A stretch of 64,000 bases of DNA from Anaerotignum sp. MB30-C6 (lineage in GTDB: Bacteria > Bacillota > Clostridia > Lachnospirales > Anaerotignaceae). Of this stretch, positions 32,987-41,652 are shown in pieces (the stretch's first letter is position 1; the number at the start of each line of letters is the position of its first letter). Location of the stretch: NCBI RefSeq assembly GCF_030908465.1, contig NZ_CP133078.1:1364001-1428000 (forward strand), read 5' to 3'. Position numbers and translations under genes: made by a program. The notes below the pieces were generated by a model, which was given only the letters and a program-made list of their open reading frames with translations, did no database searches and was not told where the DNA came from.

Positions 32987-34618
32987 ATGAGTATGTTTTG
33001 TTATCAATGTCAAGAAACTGCAAAAGGTACCGGTTGTGAGGTAAGAGGCGTATGTGGCAAAAATGAGGAAGTTGCAAAATTGCAAGACTTACTGATTTAT
33101 GTTACAAAAGGGATTTCTGAAATTGTTATAAAAGGCAAACTGGATGTTAAATCCATAAGCGAAGTAAATCATCAAGTTTTAAAAAGCCTTTTTATCACCA
33201 TTACAAATGCTAATTTTGATGACGGTGCAATCGAAAATCAAATCTATAAAATGATTGGCTTAAGAAACGAGTTGAAAAAACAGATTTCTGGTGTTAACCT
33301 TGGTGATGCAGCGGAGTTTGAAGTAAGCGATAGAGCGTCTATGTTAGACAAAGCATCTAAAGTAGGTGTTCTTTCAACCGAAAATGAAGATGTTCGTTCT
33401 CTTAGAGAAATGATTATCTATGGTTTGAAAGGTATGGCGGCATATACCCATCACGCTCTTAATATCGGAAAAGAAGATATTGCTATCAGTGCATTTATTT
33501 ATGAAGCACTTGCGTCAACCCTTGATGATTCGTTGTCTGCAGATGATCTTGTGGCATTAACATTAAAGACAGGCGAGTTTGGCGTGAAGGCCATGGCACT
33601 GTTAGATGAAGCCAATACCTCTAAATATGGAAATCCTGAAATAACCAGCGTTAATATTGGGGTAAGAAACAATCCTGCCATTCTGATTTCAGGCCATGAT
33701 CTCACTGATTTAGAGCAACTACTGGAACAAACCAAGGGTACTGGTATTGATGTTTATACACATAGTGAAATGCTTCCTGCACATTACTATCCTTTCTTCA
33801 AGAAGTATGACAATTTTGCAGGAAATTACGGCGGTTCATGGTGGCAGCAAGTTACCGAATTCGAAACCTTTAATGGACCAATCTTGTTTACTACAAACTG
33901 CATCGTACCTCCAAGAAGCGAAGAAATCAGGAAAAAAATTTTTACTTCCGGTGCATCAGGCTATCCCGGATGTCCTCATATCACAGCTGACGAAAATGGC
34001 AAAAAAGATTTTACTGAAATTATTGCGATGGCAAAGCAGTGTAAGCCTCCTGTAGAAATTGAATCAGGCAATATTGTTGGCGGTTTTGCTCACAACCAAG
34101 TTTTTGCTCTTGCAGACAAAGTAGTTGATGCAGTAAAATCAGGTGCAATTAAGAAGTTTTTCGTCATGGCAGGCTGTGATGGCAGAATGAAATCTCGTGA
34201 GTATTACACTGAGTTTGCAAAAAAACTGCCTAAGGGTACAGTTATTCTTACAGCGGGATGTGCAAAGTACCGTTACAATAAACTTGAGTTAGGAGATATT
34301 GGTGGTATTCCAAGAGTTCTTGATGCTGGCCAATGTAATGATTCCTACTCTCTTGCAGTAATCGCATTGAAGCTGAAAGAAATATTTGAACTTGAGGATG
34401 TTAACGATCTGCCGATTGCATATAATATTGCTTGGTATGAGCAAAAAGCGGTAATAGTATTACTTGCGTTACTTTATTTAGGTGTGAAGAATATTCACCT
34501 TGGTCCGACTCTACCAGGATTTTTATCGCCTAATGTTGCAAAGGTCCTTGTTGAAAAGTTTGGCATTGCAGGTATCGGACAAGTTGAAGATGATATCAAG
34601 TTATTTATGGGAAAATAA
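32987..34618 (+). CDS. hcp: Hybrid-cluster protein (hydroxylamine/NO reductase)
   Basis: The start is ATG 32987 (GGAGG 32974-32978). The 543-residue protein begins [17 protein letters not shown] and has GVCGK, the Cys cluster for the N-terminal iron-sulfur cubane. Hybrid-cluster ligands are seen in NCIVPP, the GYPGCPHI segment, [10 protein letters not shown] and [10 protein letters not shown]. Hcp reduces NO to N2O and protects anaerobes from nitrosative stress; hydroxylamine reduction is the in vitro activity. The adjacent rubredoxin and divergent Crp-family regulator support that role. A strong terminator follows. Confidence 0.95.
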   Translation: MSMFCYQCQETAKGTGCEVRGVCGKNEEVAKLQDLLIYVTKGISEIVIKGKLDVKSISEVNHQVLKSLFITITNANFDDGAIENQIYKMIGLRNELKKQISGVNLGDAAEFEVSDRASMLDKASKVGVLSTENEDVRSLREMIIYGLKGMAAYTHHALNIGKEDIAISAFIYEALASTLDDSLSADDLVALTLKTGEFGVKAMALLDEANTSKYGNPEITSVNIGVRNNPAILISGHDLTDLEQLLEQTKGTGIDVYTHSEMLPAHYYPFFKKYDNFAGNYGGSWWQQVTEFETFNGPILFTTNCIVPPRSEEIRKKIFTSGASGYPGCPHITADENGKKDFTEIIAMAKQCKPPVEIESGNIVGGFAHNQVFALADKVVDAVKSGAIKKFFVMAGCDGRMKSREYYTEFAKKLPKGTVILTAGCAKYRYNKLELGDIGGIPRVLDAGQCNDSYSLAVIALKLKEIFELEDVNDLPIAYNIAWYEQKAVIVLLALLYLGVKNIHLGPTLPGFLSPNVAKVLVEKFGIAGIGQVEDDIKLFMGK

Positions 34619-34642
34619 TCGGTACTGATGTTTTAAATGAAC

Positions 34643-34683
34643 GGCAAAGATTCTGGTTGGAAATCGGAATCTTTGCCTTTTTA
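34643..34683 (+). terminator. Terminator after hcp
   Basis: GGCAAAGATTC (34643-34653) and GAATCTTTGCC (34667-34677) form a perfect 11-bp stem, followed by TTTTTAT. Confidence 0.9.
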
Positions 34684-34704
34684 TATTTAGAAATAAATTT
34701 GTCA

Positions 34705-34800
34705 CTACCCATATGCAAGGATACTCTGGACAATACTTGGATTATAATGTGAAAGCAAGAGCCGTTACATCAAGATAAAGATGCAACGGTTCAATTCAAT
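34705..34800 (+). repeat. Junction repeat copy D
   Basis: Core 34721-34747 reads ILWTILGL-stop in frame. CAAGAG is at 34756-34761, followed by the hairpin GCCGTTACATC / GATGCAACGGT, nearly identical in sequence to copy A's hairpin. It separates the hcp package from the DUF134/rubrerythrin package. Confidence 0.75.
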
Positions 34801-34899
34801 AGTGTAGTTGATACTAAATATAACATAACCTTTGCGACTACTCGTACCTCTCATACATCCAAAAGTGTAGCAATCTTGCTATATTTGCTCTTAAACCTA

Positions 34900-34950
34900 T
34901 TGATTATTTTGTAGAATAATGTATAATAAGAGCAATAAAAGGCATATGCC
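34900..34950 (+). promoter_or_regulatory. Promoter with GGCATATGCC operator
   Basis: TTGATT (34900-34905), 16 bp, TATAAT (34922-34927). The perfect palindrome GGCATATGCC (34941-34950) lies just downstream of the expected start site, a repressor position. Closely related palindromes flank the promoter of the second DUF134 operon at 37.6 kb. Confidence 0.65.
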
Positions 34951-34972
34951 ATTAACCAAAGAGGTGATTTCA

Positions 34973-35338
34973 GTGGCAAGACCATGTAAACAGCGACGCA
35001 TTTGCGCAATGCCCGGCTGCGAACGCTTTGGACCTCAAGATGATATAGCTGCCGACCGTCCAAGCATTAAAATGACAATAGATGAGTTTGAAAGCATTCG
35101 CTTGATTGATTTGGAGGGAATGACGCAGGAGCAGTGTGCCGAGCAAATGAATATTGCCAGAACGACTGCACAGACAGTCTATAACAGTGCCCGATTGAAG
35201 CTGGCACAGTGCCTTGTCAACACAAAGCAGCTTCATATTCAAGGGGGAAATTTTGTTCTCTGTGATGGAAATGCAGATAAATGCAGGTGCAGCTGCCCTC
35301 GCAAACAGGGCTGTAAGCACAAAAATAACTTAAAATAG
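34973..35338 (+). CDS. DUF134 (UPF0251) HTH protein
   Basis: Starts at GTG 34973 with AGAGGTGA 5 nt upstream. The 121-residue protein opens ARPCKQRRICAMPGCERFGP, has a DNA-binding HTH of sigma-70 region-4 type (MTQEQCAEQMNIARTTAQTV) and a Cys-rich C-terminus (CRCSCPRKQGCKH) that may bind a metal or Fe-S cluster. DUF134 proteins are common beside NifX/Mrp-type genes in anaerobes and are presumed metal- or redox-responsive regulators. A GGCATATGCC palindrome at its promoter suggests autoregulation. Confidence 0.88.
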   Translation: MARPCKQRRICAMPGCERFGPQDDIAADRPSIKMTIDEFESIRLIDLEGMTQEQCAEQMNIARTTAQTVYNSARLKLAQCLVNTKQLHIQGGNFVLCDGNADKCRCSCPRKQGCKHKNNLK

Positions 35339-35446
35339 CTTTACAAGTAAATTAAATCAGTAATTGTTATCAGTTGAGTGACAGTGTCACAGAACAAATT
35401 GTTGCAAGCTGATACCATATAAATAAAAAAACAGGAGGTTGAGGCA

Positions 35447-36109
35447 ATGAAAAAATATGTGTGCATGATTTGCGGCTATGTCTATGATGAAGCAGCTGGC
35501 ATTCCCATCGCCGGAATTGCACCCGGAACCAAGTGGGAAGATTTACCCGAGGACTGGGTCTGTCCCCTTTGCGGTGCGGCAAAATCAGACTTTAAGGAGC
35601 AGACAGCAACTTCGGCAGCTGTGTCAAAAGCCGCAGAGGTCGAGGAAAGCGATGAGTTGCGAAAGCTCTCTGTCGGTGAATTGTCCTCACTGTGCTCCAA
35701 TTTAGCAAGGGGCTGTGAAAAACAGTATCTTGCAGAGGAGTCTGCACTTTTTACACAGCTGTCCGATTATTTTAAATCAAAAACACCTGCTACAGAGCAT
35801 GATAGCCACCAAGCACTGTATGAACTTGTACAAAAGGACTTGAATGAGGGCTTTATCAAGGCAAATGCAGCTGCCGGTGCAAATGCCGACAGAGGCGCTC
35901 TTCGTGCCTTGGCTTGGAGCGAAAAGGTATCTCGCATTTTAAACTCTATTCTAAGCCGCTATGAAAAAGATGGTGACGAATTCCTTGTTAATACCAATGT
36001 TTATGTATGTGAAACCTGTGGTTTTATTTATGTAGGTGACGTGGCTCCGGCACTTTGCCCGGTGTGCAAGGTTCCCAGCTGGAAAATTGTGAAAGTGGAA
36101 AGGAGGTAA
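35447..36109 (+). CDS. Rubredoxin-helical-rubredoxin redox protein
   Basis: A 220-residue protein with an N-terminal rubredoxin ([10 protein letters not shown] ... [10 protein letters not shown], residues 6-45), a helical domain (about 65-185) that lacks obvious EXXH diiron motifs, and a C-terminal rubredoxin-like zinc/iron knuckle ([20 protein letters not shown]). It is probably an electron shuttle or a degenerate rubrerythrin. It is followed six bases later by the rubrerythrin fusion, so the two form an oxidative-stress unit. Confidence 0.8.
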   Translation: MKKYVCMICGYVYDEAAGIPIAGIAPGTKWEDLPEDWVCPLCGAAKSDFKEQTATSAAVSKAAEVEESDELRKLSVGELSSLCSNLARGCEKQYLAEESALFTQLSDYFKSKTPATEHDSHQALYELVQKDLNEGFIKANAAAGANADRGALRALAWSEKVSRILNSILSRYEKDGDEFLVNTNVYVCETCGFIYVGDVAPALCPVCKVPSWKIVKVERR

Positions 36110-36115
36110 CCCATT

Positions 36116-37306
36116 ATGAAAAAGATTGCAGTAAGAAATATTCGCCTTTGCACAAAGGACTGTCTTTGCCTTTATGTATGTCCCACAGGAGCTACTGATA
36201 CAGAAAACAGTATTATTGACGTGAATAAATGCATTGGCTGTGGCGTATGTGCCAATGCCTGCCCTTCAGGGGCAATTTCTATGGTGCCTGTGGAGTATCC
36301 TCCTCAGCAACCCAAGAAAAACAGCGTGGCAAATACACTAACCGAGCTTGCTGAAAGCAAAGCCATTCAAGAAAAGGCTGCCTTGCAAATTGCAGAGAAT
36401 ACAGATAATACCGTGCTTCGTCAGTTGGCGGAAGCTATTGCAAAAGCTAACCGCTTAATGAGCGAAGATTTGCTCCGTGAATCAGGCTTTATGCTGCCTC
36501 AAAGCGAAAACACACATACATTGTTGCAGTCCTTGCTGGACAACCCTCCTTTCGATGACTTTCCAAGTGAGGCTGTCCGTAAGTTGCTTGACAAAATACC
36601 GAACAATGAAAAAAAGACAAATAATATGGAGGATAAAGAAATGGAAAAATGGCGTTGTAACGTATGCGGATATATTCATGAGGGTCCGTTGCCAGAATAT
36701 TTCAAGTGCCCACGCTGTAAGCAGCCCGCTTCTGTATTTGTAAAGGTTGAGGAAGAAACTGTCGCAGCAGAAAACCCATATGCAGGCACAAAAACAGAGA
36801 AAAACCTTGCTGAAGCCTTTGCAGGTGAAAGTCAGGCTCGTAATAAGTATACTTATTTTGCAAGTATTGCACAGCGTGAGGGTTACGATCAGCTTTCTGA
36901 GCTTTTCTTAAAAACTGCACGCAATGAGCAGGAGCACGCACGCATTTGGTTTGAGGAGCTTGGACATCTGGGCAAGACCGCACAGAATCTTCTTGCTGCT
37001 GCCGAGGGCGAAAACTATGAGTGGACAGATATGTACGACCGTATGGCAAAGGATGCCGATGCGGAAGGCTTCCACGATTTAGCAGAGCGTTTTCGCAAGG
37101 TTGGCGCAATTGAGAAAGCCCACGAGGAGCGTTACCGTGCTCTGCTTAAAAATGTGGAGATGCAGCAGGTATTTGAAAAGGGTGAGCAGACCATGTGGGA
37201 ATGCCGTATCTGCGGACACTTGGTTATGGGTACAAAGGCACCTGAGGTTTGCCCTGTCTGCAAATATGCACAAAGCTATTTTGAAGTTAGAAAAGAGAAC
37301 TATTAA
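36116..37306 (+). CDS. Ferredoxin-rubredoxin-rubrerythrin-rubredoxin fusion
   Basis: A 396-residue fusion. Residues 1-65 are a 4Fe-4S ferredoxin-like domain ([15 protein letters not shown]; first cluster motif altered to [15 protein letters not shown]). Residues 66-175 are a helical linker. From residue 176 a reverse-rubrerythrin arrangement follows: rubredoxin ([18 protein letters not shown]), ferritin-like diiron domain ([35 protein letters not shown]) and a second rubredoxin ([16 protein letters not shown]). Rubrerythrins reduce peroxide in anaerobes. An internal ATG at 36641 has GGAGG exactly 8 nt upstream, so a separate rubrerythrin without the ferredoxin part can probably also be made. 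Confidence 0.88.
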   Translation: MKKIAVRNIRLCTKDCLCLYVCPTGATDTENSIIDVNKCIGCGVCANACPSGAISMVPVEYPPQQPKKNSVANTLTELAESKAIQEKAALQIAENTDNTVLRQLAEAIAKANRLMSEDLLRESGFMLPQSENTHTLLQSLLDNPPFDDFPSEAVRKLLDKIPNNEKKTNNMEDKEMEKWRCNVCGYIHEGPLPEYFKCPRCKQPASVFVKVEEETVAAENPYAGTKTEKNLAEAFAGESQARNKYTYFASIAQREGYDQLSELFLKTARNEQEHARIWFEELGHLGKTAQNLLAAAEGENYEWTDMYDRMAKDADAEGFHDLAERFRKVGAIEKAHEERYRALLKNVEMQQVFEKGEQTMWECRICGHLVMGTKAPEVCPVCKYAQSYFEVRKENY

Positions 37307-37336
37307 AAGTTCTACTCAAAACAAAATTAAAGTGAC

Positions 37337-37369
37337 AAAAGCCGTCTGAAATTTTCAGGCGGCTTTTAC
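37337..37369 (+). terminator. Terminator after rubrerythrin fusion
   Basis: AAAAGCCGTCTG / CAGGCGGCTTTT stem (37337-37348, 37356-37367). Confidence 0.85.
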
Positions 37370-37460
37370 CGTCTTTACTTGAGGATTGACTGGACTATAT
37401 TGGGTCTATAAAGTTCAAGAGCTACAACACTGTTGGTGTAGTGACACCACGCATAATCTT
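37370..37460 (+). repeat. Junction repeat copy E
   Basis: Core 37385-37411 reads IDWTILGL-stop in frame. CAAGAG is at 37416-37421, followed by a hairpin (GCTACAACAC / GTGTAGT). This is the most diverged copy. It separates the rubrerythrin package from the NifX/Mrp package; the remainder of the interval to 37574 shows no gene. Confidence 0.65.
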
Positions 37461-37574
37461 TATTATTAGAACCTTCAAAATAGCTAAGGATTTAGCTTGT
37501 ATTTTTGCCACCAACTCGCAAAAATATTAATCAAAACTATAGATTGGCAGCTTTTTAATTATTTCAAAAAGTTA

Positions 37575-37623
37575 TTGACATATGCCACAAACGATGTATA
37601 ATAAGAATAGATGGCATATGTCA
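37575..37623 (+). promoter_or_regulatory. Promoter flanked by 12-bp inverted operators
   Basis: TTGACA (37575-37580), 16 bp, TATAAT (37597-37602). TGACATATGCCA (37576-37587) overlaps the -35, and its exact reverse complement TGGCATATGTCA lies at 37612-37623. Each half is itself nearly palindromic and matches the GGCATATGCC site of the first DUF134 operon, suggesting two sites for the same regulator family. Confidence 0.7.
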
Positions 37624-37646
37624 GAAACTATAAGGAGGTGAATAAC

Positions 37647-37913
37647 ATGCCAAGAAGGGATGGAACCGGTCCGATGGGTGCTGGATCAATGACTGGAAGA
37701 GGTTTAGGACTTTGCACAGGTGCTAATGCAGTAAAGTATGGAGCTGGTCTTGGAATGGGATTGGGTCTTGGACTTGCTTGTAGACGCGGTTTCGGTAGAG
37801 GTTTTGCGGTTAATCAGACCTCCTCAAAAACACAAAAAGAGCTACTCCAAGAACAGAAAACCATGTTGCAATATCGACTGACAGTTATTGATAAGCAATT
37901 AGAGAACCTATAA
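37647..37913 (+). CDS. DUF5320 protein
   Basis: The start is ATG 37647 (AAGGAGGTG 7-8 nt upstream). The 88-residue protein opens with the DUF5320 signature MPRRDGTGPMGAGSMTGRGLG, has a Gly-rich hydrophobic middle, and ends in a coiled-coil-like helix (KTQKELLQEQKTMLQYRLTV). DUF5320 genes travel with NifX-like and Mrp genes in anaerobes. Function unknown. An imperfect 14-bp inverted repeat (37918-37931 / 37944-37957) lies between it and the next gene. Confidence 0.85.
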   Translation: MPRRDGTGPMGAGSMTGRGLGLCTGANAVKYGAGLGMGLGLGLACRRGFGRGFAVNQTSSKTQKELLQEQKTMLQYRLTVIDKQLENL

Positions 37914-37976
37914 CGGGAATCAGAGGTAACCGGAGGACGCTCTGGTTATTTCTGATTAGGATGGAGGTGATAAGTT

Positions 37977-38345
37977 ATGGCAAGACCTATGAAGTGGAGA
38001 AAAGTTTGCTGTTTACCCGAGAGCAATAGATTTGGGCCTCTTGATTCACCTGCGGATGTAGAAAACTATGTAATTATGACCGTTGACGAGTATGAAACCA
38101 TAAGGCTTATTGATCTGGAAGGCTTTACACAGGAAGAATGCGCCAAGCAAATGAATGTGGCTCGCAGTACTGTTCAAGGTATTTATATTGAGGCCAGAAA
38201 AAAGGTGGCTGAATCGTTAGTTAATGGAAAGGTACTCTCAATTGAGGGTGGTGAATACCAGCTTTGTGATGGATTGGGTAACGGTTGTGGTCGCGGATGC
38301 CATAGGCATAGGCGTGGTCGATGTTTTACAGATGATGAGGATTAA
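37977..38345 (+). CDS. DUF134 (UPF0251) HTH protein, second copy
   Basis: A 122-residue paralogue of the 34973 protein, opening [20 protein letters not shown], with the [23 protein letters not shown] and a Cys/His-rich end ([14 protein letters not shown]). RBS GGAGGTGATAAGTT. Presumed metal/Fe-S-responsive regulator of this operon; the paired palindromes at the promoter are candidate targets. Confidence 0.88.
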   Translation: MARPMKWRKVCCLPESNRFGPLDSPADVENYVIMTVDEYETIRLIDLEGFTQEECAKQMNVARSTVQGIYIEARKKVAESLVNGKVLSIEGGEYQLCDGLGNGCGRGCHRHRRGRCFTDDED

Positions 38346-38350
38346 GGTGA

Positions 38351-38750
38351 TTGATTATATATTCGGAAAAAGTAATGGAACATTTTATGTGCCCCCAAAA
38401 TGTTCATAGTATGCCCGATGCAGATGCCGAAGGAAGCTACGGAGATCCTGCCTGTGGGGATTATCTGACCTTTTATTTAAAGGTGAAAGATAGCCGCATA
38501 GAGAAAATCAGCTATCTTGTATTTGGGTGTTGTGCTTCAATTGCAACGTCCAGCATGACATCGGTATTAGCATTTAGAGGAAGCGTTGAACATCACAGAA
38601 GAGGATATTGTTAGGGCATTAGACGGTCTTCCTGAAAAAAAGCTCCACTGTTCAAATTTAGGTGTGAGCGCACTACGTAATTCAATTAATAATTATCTAA
38701 TCAAAAATAGAATGGAGAATTTTTATGAAAATAGCAATTCCAGTAGATGA
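38351..38750 (+). pseudogene. NifU/IscU-like scaffold, frameshifted
   Basis: Frame 2 from TTG 38351 encodes IYSEKVMEHFMCPQNVHSM, GDPACGDYLTFYLKVKDSRI and FGCCASIATSSMTSVLA, the N-terminal two thirds of a NifU_N/IscU scaffold with two of the Cys ligands (ACGD, FGCC). The remaining part is found in frame 0 from about 38577 (EEALNITEEDIVRALDGLPE, KLHCSNLGVSALR, third Cys), running to 38750 and overlapping the next gene. A shift near 38570-38577, perhaps with a few lost codons, breaks the gene. The unfinished ORF ends at 38614. Either decay or a sequencing error. Confidence 0.75.
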
Positions 38751-39093
38751 AAAAAGTTTAAAATCTAATGTATGTATATCTTTTGGGCGTGCCCCATATT
38801 TCCTTTTCTATGACACAGTGAAAAAGGAAAGCTATTACCTTGATAATACCGCTGTTGCCAGCCAGGGTGGAGCCGGAATTAGAGCAGCACAGGTAATTGC
38901 AGATCATGGAGTTAAAGCATTGCTGACTCCACGTTGCGGTGAAAACGCTGAAAAAGTTCTACGCAATGCAGAGGTATTGGTATATAAATCAATACTCGGA
39001 ACAGCACAGGAAAACATTGACGCATATACAAGCGAACAAGTTAATTTACTAAGCGATTTTCATGCCGGATTTCATGGACACGGAGGTAATTAA
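38725..39093 (+). CDS. NifX/NifB-C-like FeMo-cofactor-type protein
   Basis: A 122-residue protein of the dinitrogenase iron-molybdenum cofactor biosynthesis family (IAIPVDEKSLKSNVCISFGRAPYF; GGAGIRAAQVIADHGVKALLT; CGENAEKVL). Such domains bind metal-sulfur clusters outside nitrogen fixation as well. It starts at ATG 38725 after AATGGAGAATTTTT, overlapping the end of the NifU remnant, and is followed by the ferredoxin-ATPases. There are no nif structural genes here, so it is unlikely to be for nitrogenase. Confidence 0.9.
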   Translation: MKIAIPVDEKSLKSNVCISFGRAPYFLFYDTVKKESYYLDNTAVASQGGAGIRAAQVIADHGVKALLTPRCGENAEKVLRNAEVLVYKSILGTAQENIDAYTSEQVNLLSDFHAGFHGHGGN

Positions 39094-39094
39094 T

Positions 39095-39955
39095 ATGAAA
39101 ATCGCTGTCCTAAGTGGCAAGGGCGGCACAGGAAAAACGCTGGTATCGGTGAACTTAGCTGCAGTAGCGAAAACATCAACATATATTGATTGTGATGTTG
39201 AAGAGCCAAATGGGCATTTGTTTCTTAAGCCTAAAGGAGTTCAAGAGGAAGAAATATCAGTGAAAGTTCCAAATGTGAATCATGAACTGTGTAATGGCTG
39301 CCGCAAATGTGTTGATTTCTGCAAATTCAATGCCCTTGCCTATATTAAAAATAATTTAATCGTCTTTGACGATGTATGCCACTCTTGCGGCGGCTGCATC
39401 TTGGTTTGCCCTGAAAAGGCACTATCAGAGAAAGAAAAAGTAATCGGAAAAGTTCAAAAAGGAATTTCCGGTGAGATGACGGTATGGACAGGAATATTGA
39501 ACACCGGTGAGGCTTCTGGCATTCCTATCATACAAAAGTTGCTTGCTGAAGAGAATTCTCAGGCAGATCAGCTGACTTTTATTGACTGCCCTCCCGGAAG
39601 CGCCTGTATCGTAATGGAAAGCATTAAAGATGCAGATTATTGTGTATTAGTAGCTGAACCCACATTGTTTGGTGTTCACAACCTCAACATGGTATATGAG
39701 CTGGTCAAGTTATTTAATAGGCCTTTCGGGGTTGTCCTTAACAAATGTTTGGAAGAAGAAAACCCGGCGGAGAGGTTCTGCTCAGAAAAGAATATTAAGA
39801 TTTTAGGTAGGATTCCATTTGAAAACGAATTGGGAACATTGAATTCGAATGCAGAGATCGCTATAAATAAAAATCAAAAATATCGCGAACTGTTTTCTAC
39901 CCTGCTTGATACGGTGACAAAGGAGGTGCAGCATGAAACAACTACTAATCCTTAG
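39095..39955 (+). CDS. MinD-family ATPase with 2x4Fe-4S insert (I)
   Basis: The start is ATG 39095 (GGAGGTAATTA). The 286-residue protein has a deviant Walker A (SGKGGTGKTLVSVNL), IDCDVEEPN (switch), an inserted ferredoxin (CNGCRKCVDFCKFNAL; CHSCGGCILVCPEKAL) and a late IDCPPGSACIVMES strand. These tandem ATPases are typical partners of NifX-like proteins and are presumed to load or transfer Fe-S or metal cofactors. It overlaps the next gene by 23 bases. Confidence 0.92.
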   Translation: MKIAVLSGKGGTGKTLVSVNLAAVAKTSTYIDCDVEEPNGHLFLKPKGVQEEEISVKVPNVNHELCNGCRKCVDFCKFNALAYIKNNLIVFDDVCHSCGGCILVCPEKALSEKEKVIGKVQKGISGEMTVWTGILNTGEASGIPIIQKLLAEENSQADQLTFIDCPPGSACIVMESIKDADYCVLVAEPTLFGVHNLNMVYELVKLFNRPFGVVLNKCLEEENPAERFCSEKNIKILGRIPFENELGTLNSNAEIAINKNQKYRELFSTLLDTVTKEVQHETTTNP

Positions 39956-40808
39956 TGGAAAAGGCGGCACCGGAAAGACAACCATAGCAAGTGCGTTTAT
40001 AAAGCTTGCTGATGCCAAGTCATATGCCGATTGTGATGTAGATGCACCTAACTTGCACCTCATTACCGGATGGAATGTTGAACCGAAAAAGACAGACTAT
40101 TACGGGTTGCCAAAAGCAGAAATAAATTCAGAGTTATGTACCCAATGCGATCAGTGCAGGCAAAACTGCCGATTTGACGCGATCAAAGCAGAGTCGCACT
40201 ATAAGGTAGATCCTTTTGCATGTGAAGGCTGCGGCGTTTGCGCATATGTTTGTCCTGCGGAAGCGATAACTTTGGTACCGGCAGTGGCCGGAGAGCTGAT
40301 GCTGTATTCTGATAGGGAAAAAGTGTTTTCAACGGCACAGCTTAAAATGGGCAGTGGTACCTCTGGAATGCTTGTCACTGAGGTAAAAAAACAAATGAAG
40401 TCGGCAGCAGTTGATACTGGGCTGGCCATTATTGATGGATCTCCCGGAATAGGCTGTCCTGTCATTGCATCACTTAGTGGCGTGGATATGGTTTTAATAG
40501 TCGCAGAACCTTCCATATCAGGTATCAGCGATATGGAGCGCATTATAACAACAGCGGCGAAATTCGGAACCAAGACAGCAGTATGTATAAACAAATATGA
40601 TGCCAATATTGTAAACACAGAGAAGATTGAAGAGTTTTGTAATAAACAAGGTCTTCCTTATATCGGCAGTATACCCTTTGACTCAAACGCAGTTAAAGCC
40701 ATTAATAATAGCCAAACCATAGTAGACATAGACTGCACATCGGGGACGGCGGTTAAAGAGGTTTATCGCAAGACAATGAATCTACTTTTTGAAAAAAGTG
40801 GTGGCTAA
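39933..40808 (+). CDS. MinD-family ATPase with 2x4Fe-4S insert (II)
   Basis: A 291-residue paralogue of the preceding gene: SGKGGTGKTTIASAF, YADCDVDAPN, CTQCDQCRQNCRFDAI, CEGCGVCAYVCPAEAI, IDGSPGIGCPVIAS. The two probably form a heterodimer, as in related loci. RBS AAAGGAGGTGCAGC lies within the previous gene. Inference: Fe-S/metal insertion or delivery. Confidence 0.92.
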   Translation: MKQLLILSGKGGTGKTTIASAFIKLADAKSYADCDVDAPNLHLITGWNVEPKKTDYYGLPKAEINSELCTQCDQCRQNCRFDAIKAESHYKVDPFACEGCGVCAYVCPAEAITLVPAVAGELMLYSDREKVFSTAQLKMGSGTSGMLVTEVKKQMKSAAVDTGLAIIDGSPGIGCPVIASLSGVDMVLIVAEPSISGISDMERIITTAAKFGTKTAVCINKYDANIVNTEKIEEFCNKQGLPYIGSIPFDSNAVKAINNSQTIVDIDCTSGTAVKEVYRKTMNLLFEKSGG

Positions 40809-40813
40809 AAGGC

Positions 40814-41635
40814 ATGCTTATTAAAACTTTAGTGGAAAACACATCAATATCAAAAGACTTCTGCAATGAGCATGGCCTTAGCCTTTATATAGAAACAAAG
40901 AAACACAAAATCTTGTTTGATGTGGGCTCAAGTGAGTTGTTTCTTCAAAATGCTAAAAAGCTTGATGTAAATATTGCTGATGTTGATTTTCTGGTAATTT
41001 CGCATGGACATTACGACCATGGTGGTGGACTGAATACATTTTTGACAGAAAACTCGAAAGCTGAGGTGTTTCTACACCGCTTGGCATTTGAGAAATACTA
41101 TGCTATTCGTCCAAATAATAAATTTGATTATATCGGTCTTAATGAAAATCTGAAAGAAAACAAACAAATTGTACTCACGTCAGACCGATTCTTTATCACC
41201 GATGGAATCCAGGTATTCTCAAATATTGTTCAAAGAGAGTCACGCCCAAAATCGAATAATGGATTGCTCACGGAGTATAAAGGACAAACGGTAGACGACA
41301 CCTTTGCCCATGAACAGAATCTCGTGATAGAGGAAGACGGAAAGACCCTGTTAATAACAGGGTGCGCTCATAATGGTATTGTTAATATACTCGAGCATTT
41401 TTACTCGTTTAAAGGACGAATGCCTAACTATGTGATAGGTGGATTTCATCTTTCCAGCCGTTCTGGCGGAAATGAGGACGCAGACACTATAGATAGAATT
41501 GGCAAATACCTAATGGGCACAAAAGCAAAGTTCTACACCTGTCATTGCACGGGCATCGAGCCTTATAAAAGGCTGAAGGCTACTATGGGTGATAGAATTG
41601 ATTATCTGTCAGCAGGTAGTGAAATAACAATCTAA
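40814..41635 (+). CDS. MBL-fold hydrolase (pterin-synthase-like subclass)
   Basis: A 273-residue metallo-beta-lactamase-fold protein with SHGHYDHGGGL (near residue 61), a distal TGCAHNGIVNIL, GGFHLSSR and CHCTGIEPYKRL. This is the subclass related to the ribofuranosylaminobenzene-phosphate-synthase-like MBL proteins, often next to MinD/NifX genes in anaerobes. Substrate unknown. It is five bases after ATPase II and so in the same operon. Confidence 0.85.
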   Translation: MLIKTLVENTSISKDFCNEHGLSLYIETKKHKILFDVGSSELFLQNAKKLDVNIADVDFLVISHGHYDHGGGLNTFLTENSKAEVFLHRLAFEKYYAIRPNNKFDYIGLNENLKENKQIVLTSDRFFITDGIQVFSNIVQRESRPKSNNGLLTEYKGQTVDDTFAHEQNLVIEEDGKTLLITGCAHNGIVNILEHFYSFKGRMPNYVIGGFHLSSRSGGNEDADTIDRIGKYLMGTKAKFYTCHCTGIEPYKRLKATMGDRIDYLSAGSEITI

Positions 41636-41652
41636 AATAAAGGAGCAATATT

